A stretch of 64,000 bases of DNA from Flavisolibacter nicotianae (lineage in GTDB: Bacteria; Bacteroidota; Bacteroidia; Chitinophagales; Chitinophagaceae), in NCBI RefSeq assembly GCF_003628535.1, contig NZ_RBCI01000003.1, forward strand, positions 62,001 to 126,000, read 5' to 3'. The first letter of the stretch is position 1; every line of letters begins with the position of its first letter. The position numbers were made by a program, and so were the translations under genes. Shown here one piece after another: positions 26,122 to 35,195 of the stretch. The notes under the pieces were generated by a model. That model searched no databases. It saw only the letters and a list, made by a program, of their open reading frames with translations, and was not told the DNA's origin.

Positions 26122-27621
26122 TTATGAATAAATCGACATGTACTTTTCTGTGGCATAGGCCAAAAAATAGTCGGGGTTCAGGGGTTCGCCGGTTACTTCT
26201 TTGCATAAATCTTCACTGATGAAAAGCCGTCCCTTACTGTGTATTTTTTCCCGCAGCCAGGCCAGGAGTTCTTGGGTTTGACCTGTCGAAATTTGTTCAT
26301 CCAGTCCCTTTATCGACTTCCGCACATGGGCAAAAAGCTGCGCGGCATAAAGACTTCCGAGACTGTAAGTAGGAAAATAACCAAAGCTGCCATGGCTCCA
26401 GTGAACGTCCTGCAAAGCGCCCTGCTTGTCGTCGGGAACATCCACATCCAGGAGTTGTTTGTACTGTTCGTTCCAGTAGTGCGGAATGTCTGCTGTGTGT
26501 AGCGATCCTTCCAGAAGACGCTTTTCCAACTCGTAGCGGATGGACACATGGAAATGATAGGAGATTTCATCGGCCTCGGTCCGGATGAGGGAAGGCTGTA
26601 CTTTGTTGATGCCCTTGTAAAACCGGTCGAGGCTGACATCTTTGAATTGTTGTGGAAAATGGCGTTGCACAACCGGGTACCAGTGTTGCCAGAAGCCTTT
26701 GCTCCGGCCAACGTTGTTTTCCCATAAACGTGACTGTGATTCGTGAATGCTGAACGAACAGGCTTCGCCGAGCGGAAGCCCGTATTCGCCTGCTGGCAGG
26801 CCCTGCTCATACAAGGCGTGACCCAGTTCATGGATGCAACTCCAGGTCATGTTCCCAAAATCGTTTTCGTCGATGCGGGTGGTAATGCGCACATCTTCCG
26901 CACTAAAGCTGGTGGTAAACGGGTGCTCGCTTTTGTCTTGCCTTCCTGTTTCGAAATTAAAATGGAGCGCTTTCAACAACTCCATGCCCCAATCCCATTG
27001 CTGGCTGGCGGGGAAATGCTGGCGTAGAAACGAATCATCGACCTGTGGCCGGTGCAGAATTTTTTCGTACAAATCTTTCAACTGCGGCAGCAGGCCTCCA
27101 AAGGTTTTATCGAGCAAGGCAACGGTCGTGCCTTTTTCGTACTCGTTCAGCAAGGCATCGTAAGGGTGCTGCAAGTATCCCAGCACGCCGGCTTCTTCTT
27201 TTTTTAGTTTGACCAGCGCTTCCAGGTCGTCCTGGTAAATGGCGAAGCTGTTCTGTTTTCGTGCTTCGATCCAGGAATGAAAGGCCTTGTTCACGGCATC
27301 GGACAGGGCCCGCACAAGGGCTGGCGTGTATTTCTTGTTTTTGGTATAGTCTTCCAGCGTCAACGCCACATTGCGTTTTTGCACCGGGGACAGTTCGCTG
27401 TCCTGCGATAGTTCACGGAGCAAATCTCCCAGGCTGTCTTCACTGAAAAGCTGGTGCGACAACTCGGCCAGGGTGCTGATCTGCTGTCCGCGAAAACGGG
27501 CACTTTTCGGGGGCAGGTAGGTTTCCTGGTCCCATTGCAAGACAGCGCTGGCATAGCGAACATCGGCGATGCGCTGCATTTTTTCCCGGTAGGCGGAATA
27601 GCGTTGTTCGGAAGTTGGCAT
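26122..27621 (-). CDS. Carboxypeptidase Taq-like metallopeptidase (M32)
   Basis: 499 residues from ATG 27621, standard M32 length. A zinc carboxypeptidase releasing C-terminal residues with broad specificity. The active-site HExxH lies in CIHELGHALYEQG (about residue 265), with the third ligand region in GEACSFSIHESQSRLWEN. Other family stretches: QWDQETYLPP near the N-terminus and RTEADEISYHFHVSIRYELEK. Likely cytoplasmic (no signal). Its ATG is 3 nt after AACTTTTG, a -7-like box. Confidence 0.92.
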   Translation of the reverse strand: MPTSEQRYSAYREKMQRIADVRYASAVLQWDQETYLPPKSARFRGQQISTLAELSHQLFSEDSLGDLLRELSQDSELSPVQKRNVALTLEDYTKNKKYTPALVRALSDAVNKAFHSWIEARKQNSFAIYQDDLEALVKLKKEEAGVLGYLQHPYDALLNEYEKGTTVALLDKTFGGLLPQLKDLYEKILHRPQVDDSFLRQHFPASQQWDWGMELLKALHFNFETGRQDKSEHPFTTSFSAEDVRITTRIDENDFGNMTWSCIHELGHALYEQGLPAGEYGLPLGEACSFSIHESQSRLWENNVGRSKGFWQHWYPVVQRHFPQQFKDVSLDRFYKGINKVQPSLIRTEADEISYHFHVSIRYELEKRLLEGSLHTADIPHYWNEQYKQLLDVDVPDDKQGALQDVHWSHGSFGYFPTYSLGSLYAAQLFAHVRKSIKGLDEQISTGQTQELLAWLREKIHSKGRLFISEDLCKEVTGEPLNPDYFLAYATEKYMSIYS

Positions 27622-27691
27622 GGTCAAAAGTTTACAAACAAAAGGCTGAAGCAGAGAATGCTTGCTTCATACAAAAAAACGTGCCGCTTGT

Positions 27692-28447
27692 TTACCTGGC
27701 AATCTGGTTGATGGTAACGAAGGAAATGTTGCGTTCTGCAGCAGCGCGGCTGAGTAAGAGCAATCGTTCTTTACTGATCTGGAGATGCAGCGATGGTTTA
27801 TTGATCTGGTGGGCCACTAAAACCAGGCAGTCGTTGTGTTCCCGTGCTTTGTCCATCAGGGAAAGAATCCGATCGTCTTTCAGGCGGGAGTTATTGTCGA
27901 TATTGGCGCCGTACAGCACTTTGCGGGTACCGGATTCTTTTACCAGGCTTTTGTAATAATCCTGGTGGTTGGAAAGTGCCCGGACGGAATTGAAACGGCG
28001 CAGCAGGCAATTGTCCAGTTGGTTGGAATGACTGCCGTAGGGGTAGGCAAAGTTTGTAATGGTATAACCGTCGCGTTTCAGCAAAGACAGATCAGAGATG
28101 ATCTCTTTAAATTCCGTTTGGGCCAGGCCATCTTTGTTAACCTCTTTTACAAGGTCGGGATGCGTAGCCGTGTGGTAGGCGATTTCGTGGCCATGACTTT
28201 CAATGGTTTTCAACCGGTGTTTTTGTTCGGTCGTGAACGTATGGTAAGCGCTCACATAAAAGGTTGCCTTGATTTTTAACGAGTCAAGAAGTTCCAGGTT
28301 CTCAAACCAGTTGTCGACCGACGCATCGTCGAAGGTAATGGCAACCTGGCCGCTTGGCAGATTGCCGTGCGGGACATCTTTAAAACAGGCTTGCTGAAAA
28401 ACAGCAACAAAGCAAAGCAGTAAGAAAAAGAGTAAACTCTTTTGCAT
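27692..28447 (-). CDS. Polysaccharide deacetylase family lipoprotein
   Basis: 251 residues. Lipoprotein signal ending FQQAC (Cys about residue 21). The NodB-homology domain has AITFDDAS (catalytic Asp pair), HEIAYHTATHPDL (metal-binding H-x4-H) and FAYPYGSHS. Such enzymes remove acetyl groups from chitin-like or peptidoglycan sugars. The C-terminal part has VLVAHQINKPSLHL, close to the expected last motif. Substrate unknown; predicted at the outer or inner membrane facing the periplasm. The start codon lies inside a 12-bp palindrome TTTGCATGCAAA. Confidence 0.87.
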   Translation of the reverse strand: MQKSLLFFLLLCFVAVFQQACFKDVPHGNLPSGQVAITFDDASVDNWFENLELLDSLKIKATFYVSAYHTFTTEQKHRLKTIESHGHEIAYHTATHPDLVKEVNKDGLAQTEFKEIISDLSLLKRDGYTITNFAYPYGSHSNQLDNCLLRRFNSVRALSNHQDYYKSLVKESGTRKVLYGANIDNNSRLKDDRILSLMDKAREHNDCLVLVAHQINKPSLHLQISKERLLLLSRAAAERNISFVTINQIAR

Positions 28448-28555
28448 GCAAATACGTTTTCGGTTCGTTATTGAAACGCCTTCCGGCGACTGGCCTGATT
28501 TGCAGGTTAAAGGTGATTAGGAATTTTCCCATCGGAAAATGGTTACTTTGGCTTC

Positions 28556-29653
28556 ATGAAAATTGGTGAACTCCTCTCCGCCATCGAAATCTTTGCTGCT
28601 CCGGAATTACAAGAGGATTATGATAATGCTGGTCTTCTAACAGGAAACAAGGATTCTGAATGTACCGGCGTCCTTTGTACGCTGGACGTCACGGTGGCGG
28701 TTCTTCATGAGGCTCTGCAATATAAGTGTAATTTGGTTGTGGCGCATCACCCGGTTATTTTCAAAGGGCTCAAGCGATTAAATGGCCGTAATTACGTGGA
28801 GCAGGTGGTGATCATGGCCATCAAAAACGACATTGCCATTTATGCGGCGCACACTAACCTGGATAACGTGGTGCTGGGAGTCAGCAACACCATCGCCAGC
28901 AAACTGGGACTGCAAAACACCACCGTTCTTCAACCCAAAAGCAAGGTCCTTCGCCGCCTCATAACGTTTGCACCAACCGATAAGGCAGAAGCCGTACGCA
29001 ACGCCGTTTTCGAAGCGGGAGCAGGGCACATCGGTAACTATTCGGAGTGCAGTTTTAACAGCCAGGGCACCGGCACGTTCAAAGCCGGAAAGGGCGCCGA
29101 TCCCTACGTGGGCGAAATCGGCAGGCGGCACGAGGAACAGGAAACCAAGGTTGAAATCGTCTACCCGTTTTACCTGGAGAAACAGGTGGTAAAGACCCTG
29201 CTTGCCAGCCATCCTTACGAAGAAGTGGCCTACGATATCTTTACGATGGAAAATGCCCATTACGGTATCGGGTCGGGTATAATCGGCGAGTTGCCGGCCG
29301 GCATGGCAGAAGAATCGTTTTTGAAAATGTTAAAAGATCGCTTTCATTTACCCGCCGTGCGGCATACCCCCCTGCGGGGAAGGCCAGTGAAAAAAGTTGC
29401 CGTCTGCGGGGGCGCCGGCAGTTTCCTGATCAAAACCGCTCTCTCAAATGGGGCCGACATTTATATTAGTGCTGATATCAAGTACCACGAATTTTTCGAC
29501 GCCGAAGGCCGCATGGTCATTGCCGACATCGGTCACTACGAAAGCGAGCAGTTTGCCGTGGATCTGTTGCGTGACCTGCTTGTGGAAAAATTCCCTACTT
29601 TTGCCGTCCTTAAAACCAGCGTGAATACCAACCCCGTGCAGTTTTTTACGTGA
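28556..29653 (+). CDS. Nif3-like dinuclear metal centre protein (YbgI/YqfO family)
   Basis: 365 residues, the long form with an inserted central domain as in Bacillus YqfO. N-terminal half: QEDYDNAGLLTGN, CTLDVT, NLVVAHHPVIFKG (metal-binding His pair) and YAAHTNLDNV. The C-terminal half has VAVCGGAGSFLI, YISADIKYHEF and DIGHYESEQF. Forms hexamers with two metals; biochemical function uncertain, with GTP cyclohydrolase-like or hydrolase roles proposed. A TTACTTTG box ends 5 nt before ATG. Probably co-transcribed with the zinc-ribbon gene 212 bp downstream. Confidence 0.9.
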   Translation: MKIGELLSAIEIFAAPELQEDYDNAGLLTGNKDSECTGVLCTLDVTVAVLHEALQYKCNLVVAHHPVIFKGLKRLNGRNYVEQVVIMAIKNDIAIYAAHTNLDNVVLGVSNTIASKLGLQNTTVLQPKSKVLRRLITFAPTDKAEAVRNAVFEAGAGHIGNYSECSFNSQGTGTFKAGKGADPYVGEIGRRHEEQETKVEIVYPFYLEKQVVKTLLASHPYEEVAYDIFTMENAHYGIGSGIIGELPAGMAEESFLKMLKDRFHLPAVRHTPLRGRPVKKVAVCGGAGSFLIKTALSNGADIYISADIKYHEFFDAEGRMVIADIGHYESEQFAVDLLRDLLVEKFPTFAVLKTSVNTNPVQFFT

Positions 29654-29865
29654 GACGGGAAAGGGCGAACGTGAGATGGGATGGGGTGAAGGGGCGCTGC
29701 TGAACAGGAGTACTGGATGTACAAGGGTGCGACGCAACGAAACCGATAGTAGTACAGTCGCTGGTTACAAAAAGAAAAAGGTAAAACCGAAAAGTATAAA
29801 GTAAACGTTTCGGGTGTTTGGGCTAAACAACTCCAAACCCCAAACTCCAAACCCCAAACAGTTAT
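29654..29865. repeat. Low-complexity intergenic tract with tandem repeats
   Basis: Directly after the Nif3-like stop are near-repeats (GTGAGACGGGAAAGGGCGAAC, then GTGAGATGGGATGGGG). Just before the next ATG is a perfect tandem duplication of CTCCAAACCCCAAA (29831-29844 and 29845-29858). No gene is seen here. Confidence 0.6.
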
Positions 29866-30621
29866 ATGGCAACCGTAAAAGAATATTCTGTTGAAGAAAA
29901 ATTATCGTCACTGGTAAGACTTCAAAAAGTAGAATCCAAGCTGGATGAAATCCGCATTCTGAAAGGTGAACTTCCGATGGAGGTGGCCGACCTGGAAGAC
30001 GAGATCCAGGGGCTGCATGCCCGCCAGTTGCGCATTGAAGAAGAAATCAATGGCATCACGGAATTTATTAACCAGAAGAAAAATGCCATCAAAGATGCGC
30101 AGGAGCTGATCGCGAAATACGAGAAGCAAAGCGAGAACGTAAAGAATAACCGCGAGTTTGAAGCCATCAACAAGGAAATTGAGATGCAGCACCTCGAGGT
30201 GAAGCTTTGTGAAAAGCACATCAAGGACGCCAACGAGGAAATCGCCGAGAAGGCCGTTTCGCTGGAAAAAGCCAAAAAAGCGATTGCCAACAAGGAAGGC
30301 GTTCTGAATTCGAAAAAGGGCGAACTGGAAAAGATCATTTCCACCACCGAAAAAGAAGAAAAAGAACTGGGTAAAAAGGCTGAAGAAGCCCGCAGCCACG
30401 TCGACAGCCGCCTGTTGGCTTCGTACGAAAAAATCCGCTCCAGCTACCGCAATGGCCTGGCCGTTGTGCCGGTAGAGCGGGATGCCTGTGGTGGTTGCTT
30501 CAATTACATTCCGCCGCAAAAGCAAAGCGAGATCAAGCAGCGCAAGAAAGTGATGATCTGCGAAAACTGCGGCCGCATCCTGGTGGATAGCGAACTGAAT
30601 GATGCCATTGAGGTCCAATAA
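29866..30621 (+). CDS. Coiled-coil protein with C4 zinc ribbon
   Basis: 251 residues. Residues about 10-180 are a long charged coiled coil (for example LEKAKKAIANKEGVLNSKKG). The C-terminus has a four-cysteine zinc ribbon, CGGCFNYIPP and MICENCGRIL, about 20 residues apart, matching the CT398/ZnR_7-like family found beside nif3-like genes in many bacteria. Function not established; it may bind nucleic acid or the flagellar/RNA polymerase apparatus in other groups. It follows the Nif3-like gene and has a terminator downstream. Confidence 0.87.
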   Translation: MATVKEYSVEEKLSSLVRLQKVESKLDEIRILKGELPMEVADLEDEIQGLHARQLRIEEEINGITEFINQKKNAIKDAQELIAKYEKQSENVKNNREFEAINKEIEMQHLEVKLCEKHIKDANEEIAEKAVSLEKAKKAIANKEGVLNSKKGELEKIISTTEKEEKELGKKAEEARSHVDSRLLASYEKIRSSYRNGLAVVPVERDACGGCFNYIPPQKQSEIKQRKKVMICENCGRILVDSELNDAIEVQ

Positions 30622-30643
30622 ATTAGACTCATAATTTTTAAGA

Positions 30644-30676
30644 AAAGCTTTCCTGCAAACGGAAGGCTTTTTTGTT
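30644..30676 (+). terminator. Rho-independent terminator before recN
   Basis: AAAGCTTTCC (30644-30653) pairs with GGAAGGCTTT (30661-30670), one G-T wobble, 7-nt loop, then a T-tract. Confidence 0.75.
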
Positions 30677-30712
30677 TTGGGAAATGGGAAATGGAGTAAT
30701 TTGTCCCGGATT

Positions 30713-32371
30713 ATGCTGAGCCGATTATCCATACAGAACTACGCAATTATTGACCGTCTTGAGATCGACTTTTCTGCACGGTTGAACGTGATCACCGGGG
30801 AAACCGGTGCGGGAAAATCTATTCTTTTGGGTGCATTGGGACTTATCCTGGGACAACGGGCCGAAAGCAATGTGCTGTTGAACAAAGAAAAGAAGTGCGT
30901 GGTCGAAGGCTGTTTCAAAGAAGAAGCGGCGGACGGTCACGTGGTTGCTTTCCTCAAAGAAAATGAGCTGGATCTGGCCGATGAACTAACCGTTCGGCGG
31001 GAGATTGCAGCCAGTGGAAAATCCCGGGCTTTTATCAACGACACACCAGTCAATCTTTCGCAATTAAATGCGCTGAGCAGTTTGCTGGTTGATCTGCACC
31101 AGCAGTTCGATACACTGGAACTCGGCGAAAGCGATTTCCAGCGGGAAGTGCTGGACGCACTGGCGGGAAATTTTTCATTGCTTTCCACCTACCAGCAAGT
31201 CTATTCACAATCGCAGGCGGCCCGTAAAGCGTGGGAGCAGCTGAAGGAACAAAAAGCACAGTTTGAAAAAGAGGCCGACTACCACCAGTTCCAGTTTACT
31301 GAATTGGAGGATGCAGGATTCCGTGAAAACGAACTGGAAGACCTGGACGTAGAGCTGAAAATGCTTGCCAATGCCGAGGGCATCAAAACGGCCCTGAGCA
31401 AAGCCTACTATGAAATGGCCGAAAGCGAAGAGCCGATTGTGCGCCAACTGAAAAGCATGCTGGGAAGCCTTCAGCATTTTGCCGAATTGCATCCCGATCT
31501 CCCGGCTATCTCGCAACGCCTGCAATCGGCATACATCGAACTGCAGGACATTGCCGACGAGATCGACCGCATCAACGGGCATATCGGGTCGGATGCGCAG
31601 CGTCTCGACTTTATCAACGAGCGTCTTTCAATCGGCTACCGCCTGCTGAAAAAACACGGCGTGTCTGCGACCAATGAGTTGATCGAAATCCGCAACAACC
31701 TGAACGAAAAATTGCAGGCTGTGCTCAACATCGATGAATCCATTGTGGCAGCAGAAAAAAGATACAACGACTTGATCCACGAAGCCGACGTGCTGGCGGC
31801 AAAGATCTCCGCGGCCCGCTCTGCACAGGTAAAGCCATTGGAAACAAAAGTGAACAAGATGCTGGCGCAGGTAGGCATGCCCAATGCCCGGTTGAAAGCA
31901 GATATCCGTAAAGTGGCGCTCAATCAGACCGGCTTCGATGACGTGGTGTTTCTCTTCGACGCCAATAAAAGCAACCAGTTTCAGCCCCTGCGCAAGGTGG
32001 CCAGCGGCGGGGAACTAAGCCGCTTGATGCTGTGCATAAAATCGCTGGTGGCTACATCCATGAACATGCCTACGCTGATCTTCGACGAAATCGATACGGG
32101 TATTTCCGGTGAAGCCGCCAAACAGGTGGGCATCATTATGAAAGAACTGGCCCTTGCCCGCCAGGTTATCTGCATCACGCACCAGCCACAGATCGCCGGC
32201 AAAGCAGATGCACATTATCTCGTGTACAAATCGCTGAAGGAAGAAAGGGTGACGACCGGTGTTCGCCTCCTCGATACCGATGAACGCATTGTGGCCATTG
32301 CCAAAATGATGAGCGGTGAAAAGCCCACAGCCGCTGCCCTGGAGAATGCAAAAGAGATGGTGATGAATTAA
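30713..32371 (+). CDS. recN: DNA repair protein RecN
   Basis: 552 residues from ATG 30713. An SMC-like ATPase for double-strand-break repair. Walker A GETGAGKS is at residues 29-36 after LSIQNYAIIDRLEIDF. A long central coiled coil is followed by the signature VASGGELSRLMLCIK and Walker B LIFDEIDTGISGEAA, with the switch ICITHQPQIAGKADAH. In many Bacteroidota recN follows the coaBC-porD genes; here it is about 22 kb away. Confidence 0.94.
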   Translation: MLSRLSIQNYAIIDRLEIDFSARLNVITGETGAGKSILLGALGLILGQRAESNVLLNKEKKCVVEGCFKEEAADGHVVAFLKENELDLADELTVRREIAASGKSRAFINDTPVNLSQLNALSSLLVDLHQQFDTLELGESDFQREVLDALAGNFSLLSTYQQVYSQSQAARKAWEQLKEQKAQFEKEADYHQFQFTELEDAGFRENELEDLDVELKMLANAEGIKTALSKAYYEMAESEEPIVRQLKSMLGSLQHFAELHPDLPAISQRLQSAYIELQDIADEIDRINGHIGSDAQRLDFINERLSIGYRLLKKHGVSATNELIEIRNNLNEKLQAVLNIDESIVAAEKRYNDLIHEADVLAAKISAARSAQVKPLETKVNKMLAQVGMPNARLKADIRKVALNQTGFDDVVFLFDANKSNQFQPLRKVASGGELSRLMLCIKSLVATSMNMPTLIFDEIDTGISGEAAKQVGIIMKELALARQVICITHQPQIAGKADAHYLVYKSLKEERVTTGVRLLDTDERIVAIAKMMSGEKPTAAALENAKEMVMN

Positions 32372-32616
32372 GTGAGGTTTGAAAAAGCCAATCGAACAAG
32401 AATAAACCCGGATAGAATGAAAAGCGAAGACGCCGAAAGCGCCCCGTTTTCATAGAAAAGATTGACAGATGATGAAAGCCGGCTCCGAAGGAGCTCGGTA
32501 TCCTGCACAAAACGGCCATTCCCATAACCTTGCTCATTTCAAGGCGCCCCTGCTGAAACGCTCTCTGGTACAATTTTTCCTGTGATGAATAGGGTCCAGT
32601 TATCGAACCTGTGTTC

Positions 32617-32922
32617 ATGAAAAAGCCGGCGGTCGATCCTCACTTGCTGCAATTATTGGTTAGCATCTATAACGAGTCTATCCAAACCTTTTACCATTTC
32701 CCTGAAGTGATTCTTTGTGGTTCTCATCACCTGGAGGCGGCTGACCTGGCATTGTTGCTTGCCCAGGGATTTGTTGTTTCGTCCGGCTATGATTCATTCG
32801 GAAAAAACTACCGCCTTTCACGCAAGGGAGAAGCCTTCCTGTTTCATGCATTGTTTCCCCGCCGGGCAAAGCCTGTTCGGCATCACCCCGCTTCGCAATA
32901 CCGCTTTCCGTTTGTGTCGTAA
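32617..32922 (+). CDS. Small protein of unknown function
   Basis: 101 residues from ATG 32617 (a GTG 6 nt upstream is an alternative). Helix-rich with HLLQLLVSIYNESIQTFYHF and a strand-turn part LLAQGFVVSSGYDSFGKNYR then LSRKGEAFLFHALFPRR. The last part recalls a winged-helix hairpin, but I would not call it DNA-binding on this alone. Isolated, on the strand of recN. No known family recognised. Confidence 0.5.
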   Translation: MKKPAVDPHLLQLLVSIYNESIQTFYHFPEVILCGSHHLEAADLALLLAQGFVVSSGYDSFGKNYRLSRKGEAFLFHALFPRRAKPVRHHPASQYRFPFVS

Positions 32923-32993
32923 ACAAAACTGTTGAAGAACTGATTGCAAGAACTGGCATAACTTTTTTTGGATTGTGAAAAAATGGATTTGTT

Positions 32994-33110
32994 ATGCCCA
33001 ATTGGTTAAGAGCTTTGATAGCAGGTTACGGAGCAAAAAAGTTAGGTGGCGGTTGTTTGAGCACCATCATCATTTTTGTTTTGATCTACTGGATGCTGGG
33101 ACATTGCTAG
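32994..33110 (+). CDS. Small membrane-associated protein, 38 residues
   Basis: Short frame from ATG 32994 to TAG 33108-33110. It has an amphipathic N-terminal helix (MPNWLRALIAGYGAKKLGGG), then one membrane helix (STIIIFVLIYWML) ending GHC. Glycine-rich GGGC before the helix and the C-terminal GHC look constrained, and similar tiny proteins occur in related bacteria as far as I recall. Its stop overlaps by 4 bp the convergent SRPBCC gene. Function unknown. Confidence 0.6.
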   Translation: MPNWLRALIAGYGAKKLGGGCLSTIIIFVLIYWMLGHC

Positions 33111-33592
33111 GCGTGCTCCGATCCGGCGTCCGGCATTTGCGATGGATCGAAAGCGCCTTTGCGCAGGTTGATCCCGTATTCGAGGAAGGCTTTCAGACAG
33201 GCCAGGAAATTAGCCCAGCCTTCGGTGTTGCTTTTCAGCCATCGAAGGCTGGCTTCCGATAAAGTTTTTTCGCCTTCGGTAACAACGACAAACGTGGTGT
33301 TTTCGTCAACCGCCTTTAGTCGCATATCCACGATTGTTTCACTGCCGTCTTCCGTGCTCCAGGCAAAGGAAACCTGCCTGCCCGGTTCCGCGGCAATGAC
33401 CCTGATGGGAAAACTCATCGCCATTTCGGGAAAGCTCCACTGCAAAACAGCGCCGGCTTCCATGCGGCCGCTGCTTTTGGAAATAAAATAGTTCGACATT
33501 TTTTCAGGGTCAACGATAGCTTCGAAAACCTCGCCGGCTGGCTTTGCCACCCGGAGGCCGGTTTTGATCTGTAACGGAGTTTGCGGATTCAT
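33107..33592 (-). CDS. SRPBCC / AHSA1-like protein
   Basis: 161 residues from ATG 33592; a 69-residue upstream extension in frame is not homologous. START/Bet v1-like fold: KPAGEVFEAIVDPEKMSNYF at the N-terminus, then GRMEAGAVLQWSFP, VIAAEPGRQVSFAWS and a C-terminal helix in SEASLRWLKSNTEGWANFL. The AHSA1 family includes Hsp90 activators and uncharacterised small-molecule binding proteins in bacteria. No operon partner apart from the overlap with the small gene at 32994. Confidence 0.85.
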   Translation of the reverse strand: MNPQTPLQIKTGLRVAKPAGEVFEAIVDPEKMSNYFISKSSGRMEAGAVLQWSFPEMAMSFPIRVIAAEPGRQVSFAWSTEDGSETIVDMRLKAVDENTTFVVVTEGEKTLSEASLRWLKSNTEGWANFLACLKAFLEYGINLRKGAFDPSQMPDAGSEHA

Positions 33593-33817
33593 CTGCCAGG
33601 ATTTTGACGAAGATATTTCATACCCATCTGCTTTTCGGTTGCAAAGTTTTGTTCGATGGCGGATGAAGGAGGAAAGAGGAAAGTAGGAAGGGCGCTGTGT
33701 TTTCGCTGCGGAGATTCTTTCATTTTGATGACGGTTGGGTGTCAATTTCGCCGGCAGGGTTTCTCCGATGAAAGATGGATTGAAACCCGTTTTGAACAAA
33801 ACACGAGAGATCGGGGT

Positions 33818-33825
33818 TAGCTTTG
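33818..33825 (+). promoter_or_regulatory. -7 box of the MBL-fold hydrolase gene
   Basis: TAGCTTTG, identical to the coaBC box, ends 3 nt before ATG 33829. A TTTG at 33791-33794 is 23 nt upstream, longer than the usual 19. Confidence 0.4.
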
Positions 33826-33828
33826 GAT

Positions 33829-34824
33829 ATGCAGGTGACTGACCATTTCAACGGAAAGATTTTTTTGAACCCGGTACCGACAGAAGTGATGGGCAAAGGC
33901 GCGATCTGGCGCCTGCTGGGCAAGGCGTTTCAGAAGCACCCGCATCGTGAGCCAGCCAAATCACCCGGGCCCTTTTCGGTAGATCATGATGCATTGCGTA
34001 CCATCCCGGATTCTGCGTTACGGGTTACCTGGCTGGGGCACTCGAGCCTGCTGATAGACGTCGATGGAAAACGCTTTCTGACCGATCCGCTCTGGTACCA
34101 GCGAGCATCGCCATTTCGCTATCTTGGGCCTCGCCGCTTTTTCCCGAACCCGCTTTCCCTTGAGGCACTTCCGCACATTGATGCCGTTTTGCTGTCGCAC
34201 GATCATTACGATCACCTGGACAGGAAGAGTATCCTGCATCTCACGCAAAAAAATATCCCGGTGATCACAATGCTGGGCGTCGGAAAGCGCCTGCTTCAGT
34301 GGGGGATTTCGCCGGGCCTGGTAACCGAACTGGATTGGTGGGATGCCGTTCCCTTTGGCGGGGAGCATACGATCACCGCGGCACCGGCCCGTCACTTTTC
34401 GGGCCGTGGCCTTACCGACAGGTTCTCCACCTTGTGGGGATCCTTTGCGATCAAAGGGCCCCTGCATCGTGTCTTTTATGGAGCAGATTCGGGATACTTT
34501 AACGGCTTTGTCACCATTGGCGAAAACCTGGGCCCGTTTGACCTGGCGCTTCTCGAGATCGGGGCGTATAACGAAGAGTGGGAAGCCATTCACATGGGTC
34601 CTGAAAATGCCGTGCAGGCAGCACTCGACCTGAAGGCCGCGCAACTTATGCCAATTCACTGGGGAACATTCAACCTTGCCATGCACCCCTGGACCGAACC
34701 GGTGGAGCGGTTACTGGACGCAGCAGCGAAAAAAGATGTATCGCTGGTGCTTCCCGCACCCGGCGATACCACGCCCATCACCGGCAATTCGCACAACAGC
34801 GGGTGGTGGAAAAAATACCACTAG
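33829..34824 (+). CDS. MBL-fold metallo-hydrolase (NAPE-PLD/UlaG-like)
   Basis: 331 residues from ATG 33829. The metal-binding H-x-H-x-D-H motif is in LLSHDHYDHLD (about residue 124), preceded by VTWLGHSSLLIDVDGKRFLTDPLWY. Later ligands are in AAPARHFSGRGL and ADSGYF, and the end has MPIHWGTFNLAMHPWTEPVE, as in N-acylphosphatidylethanolamine phospholipase D-like enzymes. Predicted cytoplasmic hydrolase acting on a phosphodiester or lactone; substrate unknown. Confidence 0.88.
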   Translation: MQVTDHFNGKIFLNPVPTEVMGKGAIWRLLGKAFQKHPHREPAKSPGPFSVDHDALRTIPDSALRVTWLGHSSLLIDVDGKRFLTDPLWYQRASPFRYLGPRRFFPNPLSLEALPHIDAVLLSHDHYDHLDRKSILHLTQKNIPVITMLGVGKRLLQWGISPGLVTELDWWDAVPFGGEHTITAAPARHFSGRGLTDRFSTLWGSFAIKGPLHRVFYGADSGYFNGFVTIGENLGPFDLALLEIGAYNEEWEAIHMGPENAVQAALDLKAAQLMPIHWGTFNLAMHPWTEPVERLLDAAAKKDVSLVLPAPGDTTPITGNSHNSGWWKKYH

Positions 34825-34919
34825 GCGCTGCGCTTCCTGTTTTGCGTTTATAATGGATTGGCACATTCCCTTCAACAAAACCCGCTTGGGTATGCTCCTT
34901 GTTGTCAGTAAAAAAAACG

Positions 34920-35174
34920 ATGGCAGCAGCAGCAAAAAAAACGACTTCGAAACGCAAGGCCGGTGTGAAAAGAACCGCAACAAAACGCGGCGCGACAAAG
35001 AAAAGCACTTCCAAAAGCCTGGCTAAAAAGAACAAACTGGGCGTGAAAAATTCGTTGGTGAACAATATCAATGCCCACAAGGAAAAAGGCGATTCGAAAA
35101 GCCGGAAAAAATCAACTGTCAGCAAAAAAGCTTATCAAAAGATGGAACAAAATTGGGGGAGAGATAAGGCGTAG
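34920..35174 (+). CDS. Lys/Arg-rich histone-like small protein
   Basis: 84 residues from ATG 34920. Composition is extremely basic and Ala/Ser/Thr-rich (AAAAKKTTSKRKAGVKRT then TKRGATKKSTSKSLAKK), like the eukaryotic histone H1 tail or bacterial Hc1-type proteins. The C-terminal third is less regular (VNNINAHKEKGDSKSRKK). Inference: DNA- or RNA-associated, nucleoid-condensing. It begins the run of small unstructured proteins (35196, 38768, 39164, 39366). Confidence 0.65.
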   Translation: MAAAAKKTTSKRKAGVKRTATKRGATKKSTSKSLAKKNKLGVKNSLVNNINAHKEKGDSKSRKKSTVSKKAYQKMEQNWGRDKA

Positions 35175-35195
35175 TCCTATTTGTTCAACAAAAGC

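Noticed and set aside
34018-34686. 222-codon minus-strand frame opposite the MBL hydrolase
   Set aside because: Shadow of a real gene with the HxHxDH motif on the plus strand.
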